The notes beneath the pieces are model-generated. The model did not search any database, was not told the DNA's origin, and worked only from the letters and a program-made list of their open reading frames with translations. From CAZTQN01 sp964615765 (GTDB lineage: Bacteria > Planctomycetota > Phycisphaerae > Phycisphaerales > UBA1924), in contig CAZTQN010000044.1 of the NCBI GenBank assembly GCA_964615765.1, positions 1-26,811 on the forward strand: 26,811 bases of DNA. The letters run 5' to 3'. Made by a program: the position numbers and the translations under genes. Shown in pieces: positions 1 to 11,629 of this stretch (the stretch's first letter is position 1; every line of letters starts with the position of its first letter).

Positions 1-3386
<3,386 letters not shown>

Positions 3387-3390
<4 letters not shown>

Positions 3391-4202
3391 GCGTGCTGAG
3401 CGCTGTGTGTGTGATTCTGGGGCGGGCGGGGAGCAAGGGCGTGCCGGGGAAGAACGTGCGCGCGGTGGGCGGCAAGCCGTGCGCGGCGTGGACGGTTGAG
3501 GCGGCGCTGGCGAGCGGGCGGCTTGGCGCGACGGCGGCGGAGCGCGGGGCGCGGGTGTGCGTGTCGAGCGATGATGCGCGGCTGTTGGAGATGGCGCGCG
3601 GGTTCGGGTGCGCCGGTGTGGAGCGGCCGGGGGAGTTGGCGGGGGATCGCGCGACGGTGGATGATGCGGCGCGGCACGCGGTGCGGGCGATGGAGAGCCG
3701 CGGGGATTGGCGGCTGGATGCGCGGTCGGCGGTGGTGATTTTGTATGCGAACGTGCCGGTGCGGCCGGTCGGGTTGATTGATCGCGCGGTGGAGATGTTC
3801 GAGCGGACGGGGTGTGACAGCGTGCAGTCGTACGCGCCGGTGGGGAAGATGCACCCGTGGTGGATGGCGCGGGTGGAGGGGGATGGGGGCAAGGTGCGGG
3901 CGTGGGAGGGGGAGGTGCTGAATCACGGGGTGTATCGGCGGCAGGATTTGCCGGGGGCGTATGTGCCGGATGGGGGCGTGCTGGTGGTCAGCCGCGCGGC
4001 GCTGATGGGCGAGATCGCGGGCGTGCAGGCGGGGCCGCACGGGTTCTTTGGGAAGGATCGGCGCGGCGTGATTACGGAAGCGGGCGCGGTGGTGGACATC
4101 GATTCGGAGATTGATGTGGTGGTGGCGGACGCGGTGCTGCGCGGTGTGGCGGGGGGTGTGGCGGGGGGTTTGGCGGCGGGGATGACAGGGGGGACGGCGT
4201 GA
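3387..4202 (+). CDS. CMP-nonulosonate (acylneuraminate) cytidylyltransferase family protein
   Basis: This 271-residue protein should activate a sialic-acid-like sugar (neuraminate, legionaminate or pseudaminate type) with CTP to give the CMP-sugar donor. The N-terminus shows the nucleotide-binding signature GRAGSKGVPGKNV, the family's RxGSKGxxxKN motif, near residues 11-23. Further on come the CVSSDD segment near 63, YANVPVRP near 119, and the metal-binding VDIDSEID segment near 234. The C-terminal tail is Gly/Ala rich and looks dispensable. The ATG at 3387 was chosen because it places the family motif at the usual distance from the N-terminus and overlaps the upstream stop by 4 nt. The gene also overlaps the NeuB-like gene by 4 nt. 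The order Maf-NeuA-NeuB is the usual setting of flagellin glycosylation. Which nonulosonate is used cannot be read from the sequence. Confidence 0.88.
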
Positions 4203-5284
4203 AGATCGGCGGGCGTGATGTCGTGGAGCGGGCGGCGAGCGGGCGCGATGTGCTGGTGATCGCCGAGCTGGGCGTGAACCATGACGGGTCGGCGCGGCGG
4301 GCGGTGGAGATGGCGCACGCGGCGGCGGACGCGGGGGCGGACGCGATCAAGCTGCAACTGTTCGACGCGGACCTTTTGATGAGCGCGTCGGCGAAGCTGG
4401 CGGTGTATCAGAAGGCGGCGGGGGAGACGGACCCGATCGCGATGCTGCGCCGGCTGCAGTTGAGCGCGGCGGAGATGGGGCCGGTGATCGCGGCGGCGCG
4501 GTCGCGCGGGCTGGCGGCGATCGTCACGGTGTTCAGCGTGCAACTGGTGGAGGAGGCGGAGCGGCTTGGGTGGGACGGGTACAAGACGGCGAGCCCGGAC
4601 GTGATTCACAAGCCGCTGCTGGAGGCGCTGAGCGCCACGGGCAAGCCGCTGATCGTGTCGACCGGTGCGAGTACGGCGCGGGAGGTTGAGCGGGCGGCGG
4701 AGTGGCTGTCGGGGGCGCGGGCGGAGGGGCGGCTGGCGGTATTGCAATGTGTGAGTTCGTACCCGGCGCGGGACGAGGACGCCGCGGTCGGTGCGATGGC
4801 GGATGTGCGGGCGCGGGTGAAGGGCATGCCGATCGGGTACAGCGATCACACGGCGGGCGAGGACACGGGGGCGCTGGCGGTGGCGCTCGGGGCGAGCGTG
4901 CTGGAAAAGCACCTGACGTATGACCGGACGGCGCGCGGGCCGGATCACGCGGCGTCGCTCGATCCGGCGGGGTTTCGGCGGTATGTCGAGCGCGTGCGGC
5001 TCGCGCGTGCTGGGGATGTGGCGGAGTGGCGGGGAGATGTGCGGATCGGGGATGGCGTCAAGCGCGTGCTGGCGTGCGAGCAGGACGTGCGGGCGGTGTC
5101 GCGGCAGTCGGTGGTGACGGCGCGGGCGATCGGGCGGGGTGAGCGGATCGGCGTGGGGGATGTGGTCGTCAAGCGGCCGGGGACGGGGCTGGCGCCCGAG
5201 CGGATGAGCGCGGTGATCGGACGGCGGGCGACGCGGGATTTGGCGGCGGATGTGGTGGTCGCAGAGTCAGACGTGGAGGGGTGA
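4199..5284 (+). CDS. neuB: N-acetylneuraminate/nonulosonate synthase family protein (NeuB-like)
   Basis: This 361-residue protein has the NeuB layout: a TIM barrel that condenses phosphoenolpyruvate with an N-acetylated hexose, then a C-terminal SAF (antifreeze-like) domain. Motifs seen are IAELGVNHDG near residue 21, AGADAIKLQLF near 47, KPLIVSTGAS near 147, GYSDHTAGED near 214 and EKHLTYDRTARGPDHAASL near 238. The SAF domain spans roughly 300-355 with SVVTARAIGRGE and VVVKRPGTGL. The GTG start at 4199 overlaps the upstream TGA by 4 nt. The three-gene operon suggests a dedicated supply line for the glycan that the Maf protein would transfer. The product could be sialic, legionaminic or pseudaminic acid; no epimerase or aminotransferase is present in the window to decide. 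Confidence 0.9.
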   Translation: MKIGGRDVVERAASGRDVLVIAELGVNHDGSARRAVEMAHAAADAGADAIKLQLFDADLLMSASAKLAVYQKAAGETDPIAMLRRLQLSAAEMGPVIAAARSRGLAAIVTVFSVQLVEEAERLGWDGYKTASPDVIHKPLLEALSATGKPLIVSTGASTAREVERAAEWLSGARAEGRLAVLQCVSSYPARDEDAAVGAMADVRARVKGMPIGYSDHTAGEDTGALAVALGASVLEKHLTYDRTARGPDHAASLDPAGFRRYVERVRLARAGDVAEWRGDVRIGDGVKRVLACEQDVRAVSRQSVVTARAIGRGERIGVGDVVVKRPGTGLAPERMSAVIGRRATRDLAADVVVAESDVEG

Positions 5285-5511
5285 GGGGCCGGGGGAGGGT
5301 GGGCGAGGTGCGGGAGGGTGTGTCCCCACGCGGGGCGTGGGGGTACCCAGAGGCAGAGAGAGAAGCGGAGGCGGAGGCTGAGGGCGGGTTGGTTGGCGTG
5401 GGGGCGGGGGATGGTGTAGATTGTGAAGATGGGGTGTGGCTGCGGCTCTGTTCTGGGGCGCGCGGCGGGTTTGGACGTGTCCAGGTTTATTGGGACAAGA
5501 AGGGCGGACGC
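5285..5511 (+). repeat. intergenic region with palindromic repeat copy C
   Basis: The 227-bp gap between the neuB-like gene and the pseudopilin gene contains the palindromic core CCCCACGC-GGG-GCGTGGGG at 5324-5342, continuing into GTACCC at 5343-5348. The loop is GGG here instead of the GGA of other copies. The usual 5' module is degenerate in this copy. A weak promoter-like pair follows downstream of the repeat. Confidence 0.75.
5393..5422 (+). promoter_or_regulatory. possible promoter of the pseudopilin gene
   Basis: TTGGCG at 5393-5398 and TAGATT at 5417-5422 are separated by 18 bp, about 90 bp upstream of the pseudopilin start. The match to a sigma-70 promoter is weak but stands out in very GC-rich surroundings. 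Confidence 0.3.
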
Positions 5512-6429
5512 ATGCGCGGCATCGCGGGGCATGTTGGCGGGGCGGCGCTGCGGGGGGTGCGGCGGGGGGTGCGGCGCGCGGTGCGGCGGGCGTTCACGCT
5601 GGTCGAGCTGCTGCTGGTGATCGCGATCGTGGCGCTCTTGATCGGGATCCTGCTGCCGGCGCTGGGTCAGGCGCGGGAGACGGCGTGGACGACGGTGTGC
5701 ATGTCGAACCTGGGGAGTTTCGGCAAGGCGGTGAACCTGTACGCGAACGACAACAAGGAGCGGGTGTGGGGGATGTTTGAATGGGCGCCGATTCAGTTTC
5801 AGTTGGGCGCGGACCCGCCGCGGAAGGGCGCGGGGTTTTTGTATCAGTATGTGGATGACGTGTACAAGATCAACGAGTGTCCGAAGAACAAGCGGAAGAG
5901 CATTCAGGGGACGGTGAACACGACGATTGATCCGCAGTTCGGGCGGGAGTTGGGCGTGGGGTTTGATTACACATTTGTCAGCCGCGTGCAGGGGCTGCGG
6001 CTTGGGGCGCCGGTGCGCGCGGCGATGCTGAAGAACCCGCGCGCGTATGCGGCGCAGGCGAAGCCGCCGGTGACGGTGGCGCAGGATCAGTTGACGCTGT
6101 TGAGCGGGATCCCGGTGTTCCTGGAAGAGTCGGGGCTGTACAACAACAGCGGGATCACGGACGGGCTGTGGGGGAACTGGGACCAGTTGACGCGTCGGCA
6201 TCAGAAGCGCGGCAACGCGGCGTTTGTCGAGGGGCACGTGGGGACGGTGGCGGTGCCGTTCGCGACGCTGGACGATCGGCCGGGCGTGCCGATCAACGCG
6301 GGCGACTTCGACTGCAACGACGTGTACGTCTCGGGCACGGACCGCTGGGTGCGGCTGGAGCCGACGAACGTGGATAATCGGTGGAACGGCGGGGAGCGGC
6401 CGTTTGGGTGGATTAACAATCCGCGTTAG
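5512..6429 (+). CDS. type II secretion/type IV pilin-like protein (planctomycete H-X9-DG class)
   Basis: This 305-residue protein begins with a short Arg-rich leader followed by a prepilin cleavage and methylation segment: RRAFTLVELL then a ~20-residue hydrophobic helix ending near residue 50. The residue before the Phe is Ala, not the usual Gly. A prepilin peptidase would cleave before the Phe and methylate it, and the mature protein would sit in a pseudopilus or the envelope. Planctomycetes encode many such proteins with a C-terminal H-X9-DG motif. Here His230 is followed nine residues later by Glu240-Gly241, so the motif is H-X9-EG. The ATG at 5512 was chosen because it gives the short leader typical of these proteins and has an AGAAGG-like ribosome-binding site about 10 nt upstream. 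Longer in-frame starts would read through the intergenic repeat. Confidence 0.88.
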   Translation: MRGIAGHVGGAALRGVRRGVRRAVRRAFTLVELLLVIAIVALLIGILLPALGQARETAWTTVCMSNLGSFGKAVNLYANDNKERVWGMFEWAPIQFQLGADPPRKGAGFLYQYVDDVYKINECPKNKRKSIQGTVNTTIDPQFGRELGVGFDYTFVSRVQGLRLGAPVRAAMLKNPRAYAAQAKPPVTVAQDQLTLLSGIPVFLEESGLYNNSGITDGLWGNWDQLTRRHQKRGNAAFVEGHVGTVAVPFATLDDRPGVPINAGDFDCNDVYVSGTDRWVRLEPTNVDNRWNGGERPFGWINNPR

Positions 6430-6528
6430 GGGAAGGGGATAGAGGTTAGAGGTTAGAGGTTAGGGGTTCGAAGAGCGGACACCCTCGCCCCTCGCCCCTG
6501 GCCTCTCGCCCCCTCTGTGGTCCTTCGC
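6430..6528. repeat. convergent intergenic spacer with AGAGGTTAG tandem module (copy F)
   Basis: Between the convergent pilin and metalloprotease genes lies a run of AGAGGTTAGAGGTTAGAGG type at 6440-6466, matching the 5' module of the dispersed repeat but without the palindromic core. A run of CCCTCGCCCCTCGCCCC follows and could pair with the G-rich part, though no T-tract terminator is evident. Confidence 0.6.
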
Positions 6529-9168
6529 TCACGGGCATCCCGCGAACCACGCCGTGACGAAGTCGAAGAGGTCTTGGACGCTGATGGTGGCGCCGTTGAG
6601 GTTGGCGCGGGGGTCGGCGTTGAACCAGGCGGTGAGGAAGTCGTAGATGTCCTGGATGGTGACGCCGGCGGACTGGGAGAAGTCGGCCTGGCAGCAGGGG
6701 GTGGTGAAGTTGCCGGTGGGGTTGCAGCCGATGCCGGCGCCGACGAAGCGGGTGGTGGGGCCGGTGCAGGCGGCCTGAGTGGTGATGGAGCAGGTGGAGC
6801 CGCTGCAGCAGGCGCCGGTGGGCGCGGCGCAGGGGCTCGGCGAGCAGGTGGTGGTGTTGCCCTGATAGGTGCCGGAGGCGGAGGCGCACGCGGCGGCGGT
6901 CTGCGTGGTGCAGGTTGAGCCGTTGCAGCAGGCGCCGGTGGCGGTGGAGGTGGTGATGGTGAAGCGGGCGACGCCGGTGCCGGAGGCGCCCAAGCCGTCG
7001 GCGTTGGTGATGGTGATGTCGCGGGCGGAGGCGGTGGCGGCGGGGGCGATGACGAAGGAGAGGCCGGTGATCTGGGTGCCGAGCGCGTTGACGACGGGCG
7101 TGCCGGTGACGGTGACGCCGGTGCCGGAGACGGTGACCTGGCTCGCGGAGGTGACGCCCTTGAAGTTGGTGCCGGTGATGGTGACAGGGACGGTCGTGCC
7201 CGTGCCGCCGGTGGCGGGGTTCGCGGCGGTGATGGCGGTGGTGGCGCCGAAGACGGTGACGGAGATGGTGTCGGTGGCGGTGAGGCCGTTGGAGTCGGTG
7301 ACGCGGAGGGTGACGGGGAAGACGCCGTTGGAGACGTAGGTGAACGAGGGTTGGGAGTTGTTGTTGGATTCGAAGGAGCCGTTGCCGTCGAGGTCCCAGG
7401 CGTAGCCGGCGGTGGGGATGGTGGCGCCGGGCTGGTTGGCGTAGGAGAGGTGGTCGCCGATGAACTGGCAGGGGGCGTTGGCCTGGCAGCGTTTGTTGAG
7501 CCCGGCGATGGCGCGGGGCGGCGCGAGGGCGCCTTCGACGTCGATGACGAGGTCGTAGGTCTGGACGATCTGGTTGACGGCGGGAGCGCCGCCGATGTCC
7601 CACACGCGGACGACGTAGGTGCCGGCGGCGAGGGACTGGGTGATGGATTCGGGGGAGCCGACGGGGTTGGTGGAGGACTGGGCGAGGACGACATCGCCGG
7701 GGGTGAGGAGCTGGAGGGCGAGGTTGCCGGCGCGGGTGGCGTCGATGCTGGTGAGCGTGCCGGTGGGCTCGCAGTTGAAGGCCTGGAGGGCCATGGTCTG
7801 GACGGTGCCGGTGGGCGTGACGGAGATGGTGACGGTGCGTGGGGCGGAGAGGGTGAAGCGGAAGTAGTCGTCCTGGAGGGTGGGCTGGTTGTTGATGAGG
7901 ACGACGGTGCCGTTGAGTCCGAGGTCGCGTTCGATGACGGAGCGGTCGCCGACGGCGGGGGTGAGGTCGCCGAAGTTCCGAGCGGCGGCGGGGAAGTGGT
8001 TGGGGGCGAAGCGGTCGCCGTAGTTGCCGATGGCGCCGCGGATTTCGTCGGGGGTGAGGAGGGTGATATCGATGTTGATGGCGGGTTCCATCAACTTGGT
8101 GCGGTCGCAGGGGACGCTGTGTCGGAAGCCCAGGCCGTGGCCGTGTTCGTGGGCGACGGTGTTGCGGAAGTAGCGGAAGTTGCCGGAGGTGAGGCCGAAG
8201 AAGGCGGGGGTGAAGAAGGAGGAGTTGATGAGCATGTCGCCGCCGGAGCAGCCGGTGAAGCCGGTGTTGGCGGGGAAGGTGTTGTACGCGAGGGGGAAGG
8301 AGGAGGTGGCGCCGAGGGCGCGGCCGCCGATGCGGATGTCGCCGCGGGTGGGCTCGCGGGCGATGCGGAGGTCTTGCGGCATGCCGTCGTCGGCGACTTC
8401 GGTGTAGGAGATGGCGGCGTATCGGCGCCAGGCGGCGAGGCCGGAGCGGATGAACTCGCGCCCGCGGTCGAGGGAGGAGAACTGCGCGGTGAGATCAGCG
8501 CCGAGGGTTGAGGGCGCGGGGGGCGAGTTGAAGGCGCAGGTGACGCCCCAGGTGGTGCCGTCGGGCGGGAAGGAGTAGGTGAGGCTGGCGGGGCGGGAGG
8601 TGTTGGCGTTGCCGGTCTGGGCTTCGCCGAGCCAGACGAAGGCGTCGGCGTAGAAGCGGTCGCGCGGGTTCTGGGGCTGATTGGCGGGGAGTTCGTTGAC
8701 GCCGGGGGGGAGGAGTTTGTGGGTTTCGAGGACGGTGCGCCATTCGTCGGGCGTGAGGTCGCCGCGGTAGCAGGCGGCGGAGGCGCGGAGGCGCGCGATC
8801 AGCAGCGAGCGCGTGTGCGCGGGCGCGGGGGACTCGGCGGCGATGGCGTTGATGGCGGTTTCGAGCGGGGTGCGCTCGGGGGCGATGGGGGAGCGGGGGA
8901 AGAGGGACTGGGTGGGGAGGGCGGAGGCGAGCGGGGTAGAGGCGGCGATGGCGAAGAGTGACAGCGCCCACGCGGTGGGCAGGGGATAGAGGTCAGAGGT
9001 GAGGGGTGAGGGGAGGGAGAGAGTGCCCCACGCGGAGCGTGGGGGTACCCGGAGGAGGGGCGAGGGGCGCGGGGCGAGAGGTGAGGGGGCGGAGATGGGG
9101 CCGCTCACGGCGCGCGTGGCGACGCGGGGGGCGGCGAGGTGGCGGCGCGAGGAACGGAGGTCGCCCAT
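6529..9168 (-). CDS. secreted metzincin-type zinc metalloprotease with PKD, IPT, Cys-rich repeats and GC-type dockerin tail
   Basis: With the ATG at 9168 the protein has 879 residues. A hydrophobic signal segment (ALSLFAIAASTPLASA) follows a basic N-terminus, but about 40 residues encoded by a palindromic repeat copy lie between them. The protease domain carries HEHGHGLGFRH: His340, Glu341, His344, Gly347 and His350 fit the metzincin HExxHxxGxxH motif, with a Met-turn-like KLMEP just after. C-terminal to it are a pre-peptidase-like beta segment, a PKD domain (AWDLDGNGSFES), an IPT/TIG-like domain, two Cys-rich repeats starting TGACC, and a tail with two D-ADFxx...QDIYDFLTAWF-type repeats ending in GCP. 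That tail matches the planctomycete GC-type dockerin used to anchor exported proteins. The protein probably degrades extracellular protein at or outside the cell surface. The exact start is uncertain because of the repeat. Confidence 0.85.
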   Translation of the reverse strand: MGDLRSSRRHLAAPRVATRAVSGPISAPSPLAPRPSPLLRVPPRSAWGTLSLPSPLTSDLYPLPTAWALSLFAIAASTPLASALPTQSLFPRSPIAPERTPLETAINAIAAESPAPAHTRSLLIARLRASAACYRGDLTPDEWRTVLETHKLLPPGVNELPANQPQNPRDRFYADAFVWLGEAQTGNANTSRPASLTYSFPPDGTTWGVTCAFNSPPAPSTLGADLTAQFSSLDRGREFIRSGLAAWRRYAAISYTEVADDGMPQDLRIAREPTRGDIRIGGRALGATSSFPLAYNTFPANTGFTGCSGGDMLINSSFFTPAFFGLTSGNFRYFRNTVAHEHGHGLGFRHSVPCDRTKLMEPAINIDITLLTPDEIRGAIGNYGDRFAPNHFPAAARNFGDLTPAVGDRSVIERDLGLNGTVVLINNQPTLQDDYFRFTLSAPRTVTISVTPTGTVQTMALQAFNCEPTGTLTSIDATRAGNLALQLLTPGDVVLAQSSTNPVGSPESITQSLAAGTYVVRVWDIGGAPAVNQIVQTYDLVIDVEGALAPPRAIAGLNKRCQANAPCQFIGDHLSYANQPGATIPTAGYAWDLDGNGSFESNNNSQPSFTYVSNGVFPVTLRVTDSNGLTATDTISVTVFGATTAITAANPATGGTGTTVPVTITGTNFKGVTSASQVTVSGTGVTVTGTPVVNALGTQITGLSFVIAPAATASARDITITNADGLGASGTGVARFTITTSTATGACCNGSTCTTQTAAACASASGTYQGNTTTCSPSPCAAPTGACCSGSTCSITTQAACTGPTTRFVGAGIGCNPTGNFTTPCCQADFSQSAGVTIQDIYDFLTAWFNADPRANLNGATISVQDLFDFVTAWFAGCP
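8986..9050 (+). repeat. palindromic element copy D, inside the metalloprotease N-terminus
   Basis: The 5' module AGAGGTCAGAGGTGAGGGG starts near 8987, and the core CCCCACGC-GGA-GCGTGGGG lies at 9026-9044 with GTACCC at 9045-9050. It lies on the plus strand within a minus-strand reading frame and adds residues such as RVPPRSAWG between the basic N-terminus and the hydrophobic part of the signal peptide. Confidence 0.85.
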
Positions 9169-9413
9169 GGGAACGGATCTCGGAAGAGGAGTGAGGCGGC
9201 CGAGCGAGCGCCGGCGAGGGATGGCCTGCGGGCGCGCACGGACGACCCGGCCGGAGCGTCCGGCAAAAGCAGTTTCGGCCGGTTTGGGTCGCGGGTTCCG
9301 GGGGGCGGGGAAAGGGTAGGGAAGGGAAGGTGGGCGGCCGCGGTTTGCGGGCGGGCCCGTGGTGATCGGACGTAGTTTGGGGGTGGGGCGGGTTTGGTGA
9401 AGAGCGGCGTGTG
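9169..9413. other. intergenic region, no feature recognised
   Basis: These 245 bp lie between the start of the metalloprotease and the end of trpS, both on the minus strand. They contain G-rich and A/G-rich stretches but no convincing terminator, promoter or reading frame. Confidence 0.5.
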
Positions 9414-10520
9414 CTACGGGAGGGGGCCGATCGTCCGCGTCCCGAAGTCGAGCTTCATGGCCTTTTTGGCGGCGTGGAGGGTGTCTTCGGCGACGGCGTT
9501 GGCTTTCTGGATGCCGCGGCGGATGACGTCGAGGACGATGGCTTCGCCCTCGGGGGTTTCGAGTTTGGCGCGGCGCTGGCGCATGGGTTCGATGAGGGCG
9601 TTGATGGCCTGGCCGAGTTCTTGTTTGACGTGGCCGTCGCCGAGGTTGTCGCCGGCGGCGTAGCGGCGCTTGAGGTCTTCGGCGCGGGAAGGGTCGCGCG
9701 GGGCGATGAAGGCGTCGACGTACTGCATGAGGATGTTGGTGGGGTCGCCGGGCTCGGTGGGGCTTTGGCGGCCGGTGGTGATCTTGTTGAGTTTCTTCTG
9801 GACGTCCTTCTCGGTGTCGTAGAGGAAGATGGCGTTGTTGAGGGACTTGGACATCTTGTTGACGCCGTCGATGCCGGCGAGGCGGGCGACGCGGCCGATC
9901 TTGGCCTTGGGGATGGGGAAGACGCCCCCGGCCTTGGCGTGGTCTTCGGGGAGCGTGCGGTTGTTGACGTTGCAGTAGAGCTGGTTGAACTTGAGGGCGA
10001 CGTCGCGGCACATCTCGATGTGGGCTTCCTGGTCCTCGCCGACGGGCACGAGTTCGGGGCGGAAGGCGAGGATGTCGGCGCACTGGCCGACGGCGTACAT
10101 GGGGAAGCCGAAGGGGTAGGTCTCGCCGAGGCCCTTGGTGTCGATCTCGGTTTTGAGGGTCGGGTTGCGCATGACCTTGTTGAAGGGGATGATCATGGCG
10201 AGGAGGAAGGTGAGTTCGGCGATGGCGGGGATCTCGCTCTGAAGGACGAAGGTGCTCTTGTCGGGGTCGAGGCCGACGGCGAGCCAGTCCTTGACGATGC
10301 CGAGGGTGTTGGCGCGGATGTCGGCGGGTTTTTCGGCGAGGGTGGTGAAGGCGTGGACGTTGGCGATGAGGAAGTAGCAGTCGTAGTGGTCCTGCAGGGC
10401 GAGGCGGTTCTCGAGCGAACCGACGTAGTGGCCCAGGTGCAGGCCGGTGGAGGTCGGGGTGTCGCCGGTGAGGATGCGCGGGCGGGCGGTGGGGACGGTG
10501 GGCGTAGAAGTCAGGGACAT
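9414..10520 (-). CDS. trpS: tryptophanyl-tRNA synthetase
   Basis: This 368-residue class I aminoacyl-tRNA synthetase charges tRNA-Trp with tryptophan. The HIGH-equivalent motif is HLGH at residues 28-31 within TGDTPTSTGLHLGHYVGS, and the KMSKS signature is intact at 222-226. FGFPMYAVGQCADIL and VGEDQEAHIE are typical of bacterial TrpRS. Length is slightly above the family's usual ~330 residues. The start at 10520 is chosen because the family's N-terminus (RILTGDTPTSTG) follows directly; longer in-frame starts would add ~90 low-complexity residues. A TACCCT hexamer ends 6 nt before the ATG and no Shine-Dalgarno site is visible, so translation may be leaderless. Confidence 0.96.
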   Translation of the reverse strand: MSLTSTPTVPTARPRILTGDTPTSTGLHLGHYVGSLENRLALQDHYDCYFLIANVHAFTTLAEKPADIRANTLGIVKDWLAVGLDPDKSTFVLQSEIPAIAELTFLLAMIIPFNKVMRNPTLKTEIDTKGLGETYPFGFPMYAVGQCADILAFRPELVPVGEDQEAHIEMCRDVALKFNQLYCNVNNRTLPEDHAKAGGVFPIPKAKIGRVARLAGIDGVNKMSKSLNNAIFLYDTEKDVQKKLNKITTGRQSPTEPGDPTNILMQYVDAFIAPRDPSRAEDLKRRYAAGDNLGDGHVKQELGQAINALIEPMRQRRAKLETPEGEAIVLDVIRRGIQKANAVAEDTLHAAKKAMKLDFGTRTIGPLP

Positions 10521-10810
10521 GGGCGGAGGGTAGTTGCGGCGGGGGAGAAAGGGAGCGCGTGCGTGCGCGGTTCTCGGACAGGCGAGGGGCGGCGCGGGGG
10601 CGGGCTCGGGCGTGAAGATGCGCGGGATGAGCGGGGCGTGCGGGCGTGGGGAGGTGATGTGGCGACGGCGCGGGGGCGGCGTGGGCGCGGGCGCGTGTGC
10701 GGGCGGCGCGGGGCGTGTCATACTGTGACGCCGCGGCGGGTTGGCGGCGTGATCCGTGACGATCACGCGGGCCCGGTGCGGCGTAGACAACCTGAAGATC
10801 GGAGCCGACG
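10521..10810. other. divergent trpS-lepB intergenic region with inverted repeat
   Basis: This 290-bp, very GC-rich region separates trpS from lepB. It contains CATACT (10719-10724), a possible -10 element for lepB. It also holds an inverted repeat CGTGATC-CGTGAC-GATCACG at 10748-10767, 7-bp perfect arms, which could be an operator or a hairpin in the lepB leader. No reading frame here is convincing. Confidence 0.4.
10527..10532 (-). promoter_or_regulatory. -10-like element for leaderless trpS
   Basis: TACCCT on the minus strand lies 6 nt before the trpS ATG, so a start 7 nt downstream of the hexamer falls on the first base of the codon. No -35 match or Shine-Dalgarno site is apparent. Confidence 0.35.
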
Positions 10811-11629
10811 GTGTTCAAGGTGGGCGTGCGCAAACGGGGCGTGTCGGGCCGGGCGGCGGGCGCGGTCGAGATCACCGGCGGCGGGGCGGCGGGCGGCACG
10901 ATCGCGAAAGAAGACATGGCGAAAAAAGAACAGGCGGGCGAGGAGACGTCGCGCGGGAGCCGCCTGGTGCGGGAGTGGCTGGTGCCGCTCTTGGCGGTGG
11001 CGGCGGTGGTGGCGCCGCTGCGGTCGGTGGTGGCGGACTGGAACGATGTGCCGTCGGGCTCGATGCGGCCGACGATTCTGGAGGGGGATCGGATCACGGT
11101 GAACAAGCTGGCGTTCGGGCTGCGGGTGCCGTTTTCCGGGGTGTGGGTGGCGCGGTGGGGCGAGCCGGCGCGCGGGGACATCGTGACGTTCGCGTCGCCG
11201 GTGGATGGGACGCGGCTGGTGAAGCGGGTGGTCGGGCTGCCGGGGGACCGGATCGCGATGCGCGCGGGGCGGCTGTTCGTGAACGGGGAGGCGGTTGGGT
11301 ACGCGGTGACGAACGCGCACGGCGACGGGCGTCTGCCGACGGGGCAGGCGGTGGAGACGATCGAGGCGTCGGAGCAGCTGGGGGAGCGGGCGCACGCGGT
11401 GGTGTTCACGCCGGAGGTGCCGGCGGTGCGCGACATGCCGGAGACGAGCGTGCCGGCGGGGTGTTTCTACATGATGGGGGACAACCGGGATCTGTCGAAC
11501 GACTCGCGGTTTTACGGGGCGGTGCCGGTGCGGAACGTGTATGGGCGCGTGGGGTATGTCGCGTTGAGCGTGAACCCGGGCGAGGGGTATGTGCCGCGGT
11601 GGGAGCGGTGGTTCAGCGCGCTGCACTGA
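10811..11629 (+). CDS. lepB: signal peptidase I
   Basis: This protease cleaves signal peptides from exported proteins at the outer face of the cytoplasmic membrane. The family S26 features are clear: a hydrophobic N-terminal anchor (WLVPLLAVAAVVAPL), the nucleophile Ser84 in PSGSMRPTI, the general-base Lys138 in RLVKRVVGLPGD, and box E (MGDNRDLSNDSRFYG). With the GTG start at 10811 it has 272 residues; GGAG lies 6 nt upstream of that codon. An alternative ATG at 10916, preceded by AAAGAAG, would remove 35 residues before the anchor and is about as plausible (Ser49 and Lys103 in that numbering). Its last 17 nt overlap the end of the convergent CPBP protease gene. Confidence 0.93.
   Translation: MFKVGVRKRGVSGRAAGAVEITGGGAAGGTIAKEDMAKKEQAGEETSRGSRLVREWLVPLLAVAAVVAPLRSVVADWNDVPSGSMRPTILEGDRITVNKLAFGLRVPFSGVWVARWGEPARGDIVTFASPVDGTRLVKRVVGLPGDRIAMRAGRLFVNGEAVGYAVTNAHGDGRLPTGQAVETIEASEQLGERAHAVVFTPEVPAVRDMPETSVPAGCFYMMGDNRDLSNDSRFYGAVPVRNVYGRVGYVALSVNPGEGYVPRWERWFSALH

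Noticed and set aside
7351..8511. Plus-strand frame of 386 residues opposite the metalloprotease
   Set aside because: It is Gly/Val/Glu-rich and featureless, and mirrors the codons of the real gene on the other strand.
9169..11436. Very long minus-strand frame continuing upstream of the metalloprotease
   Set aside because: The part beyond 9168 is out of frame with trpS, covers it and lepB, and encodes low-complexity Arg/Pro/His sequence.
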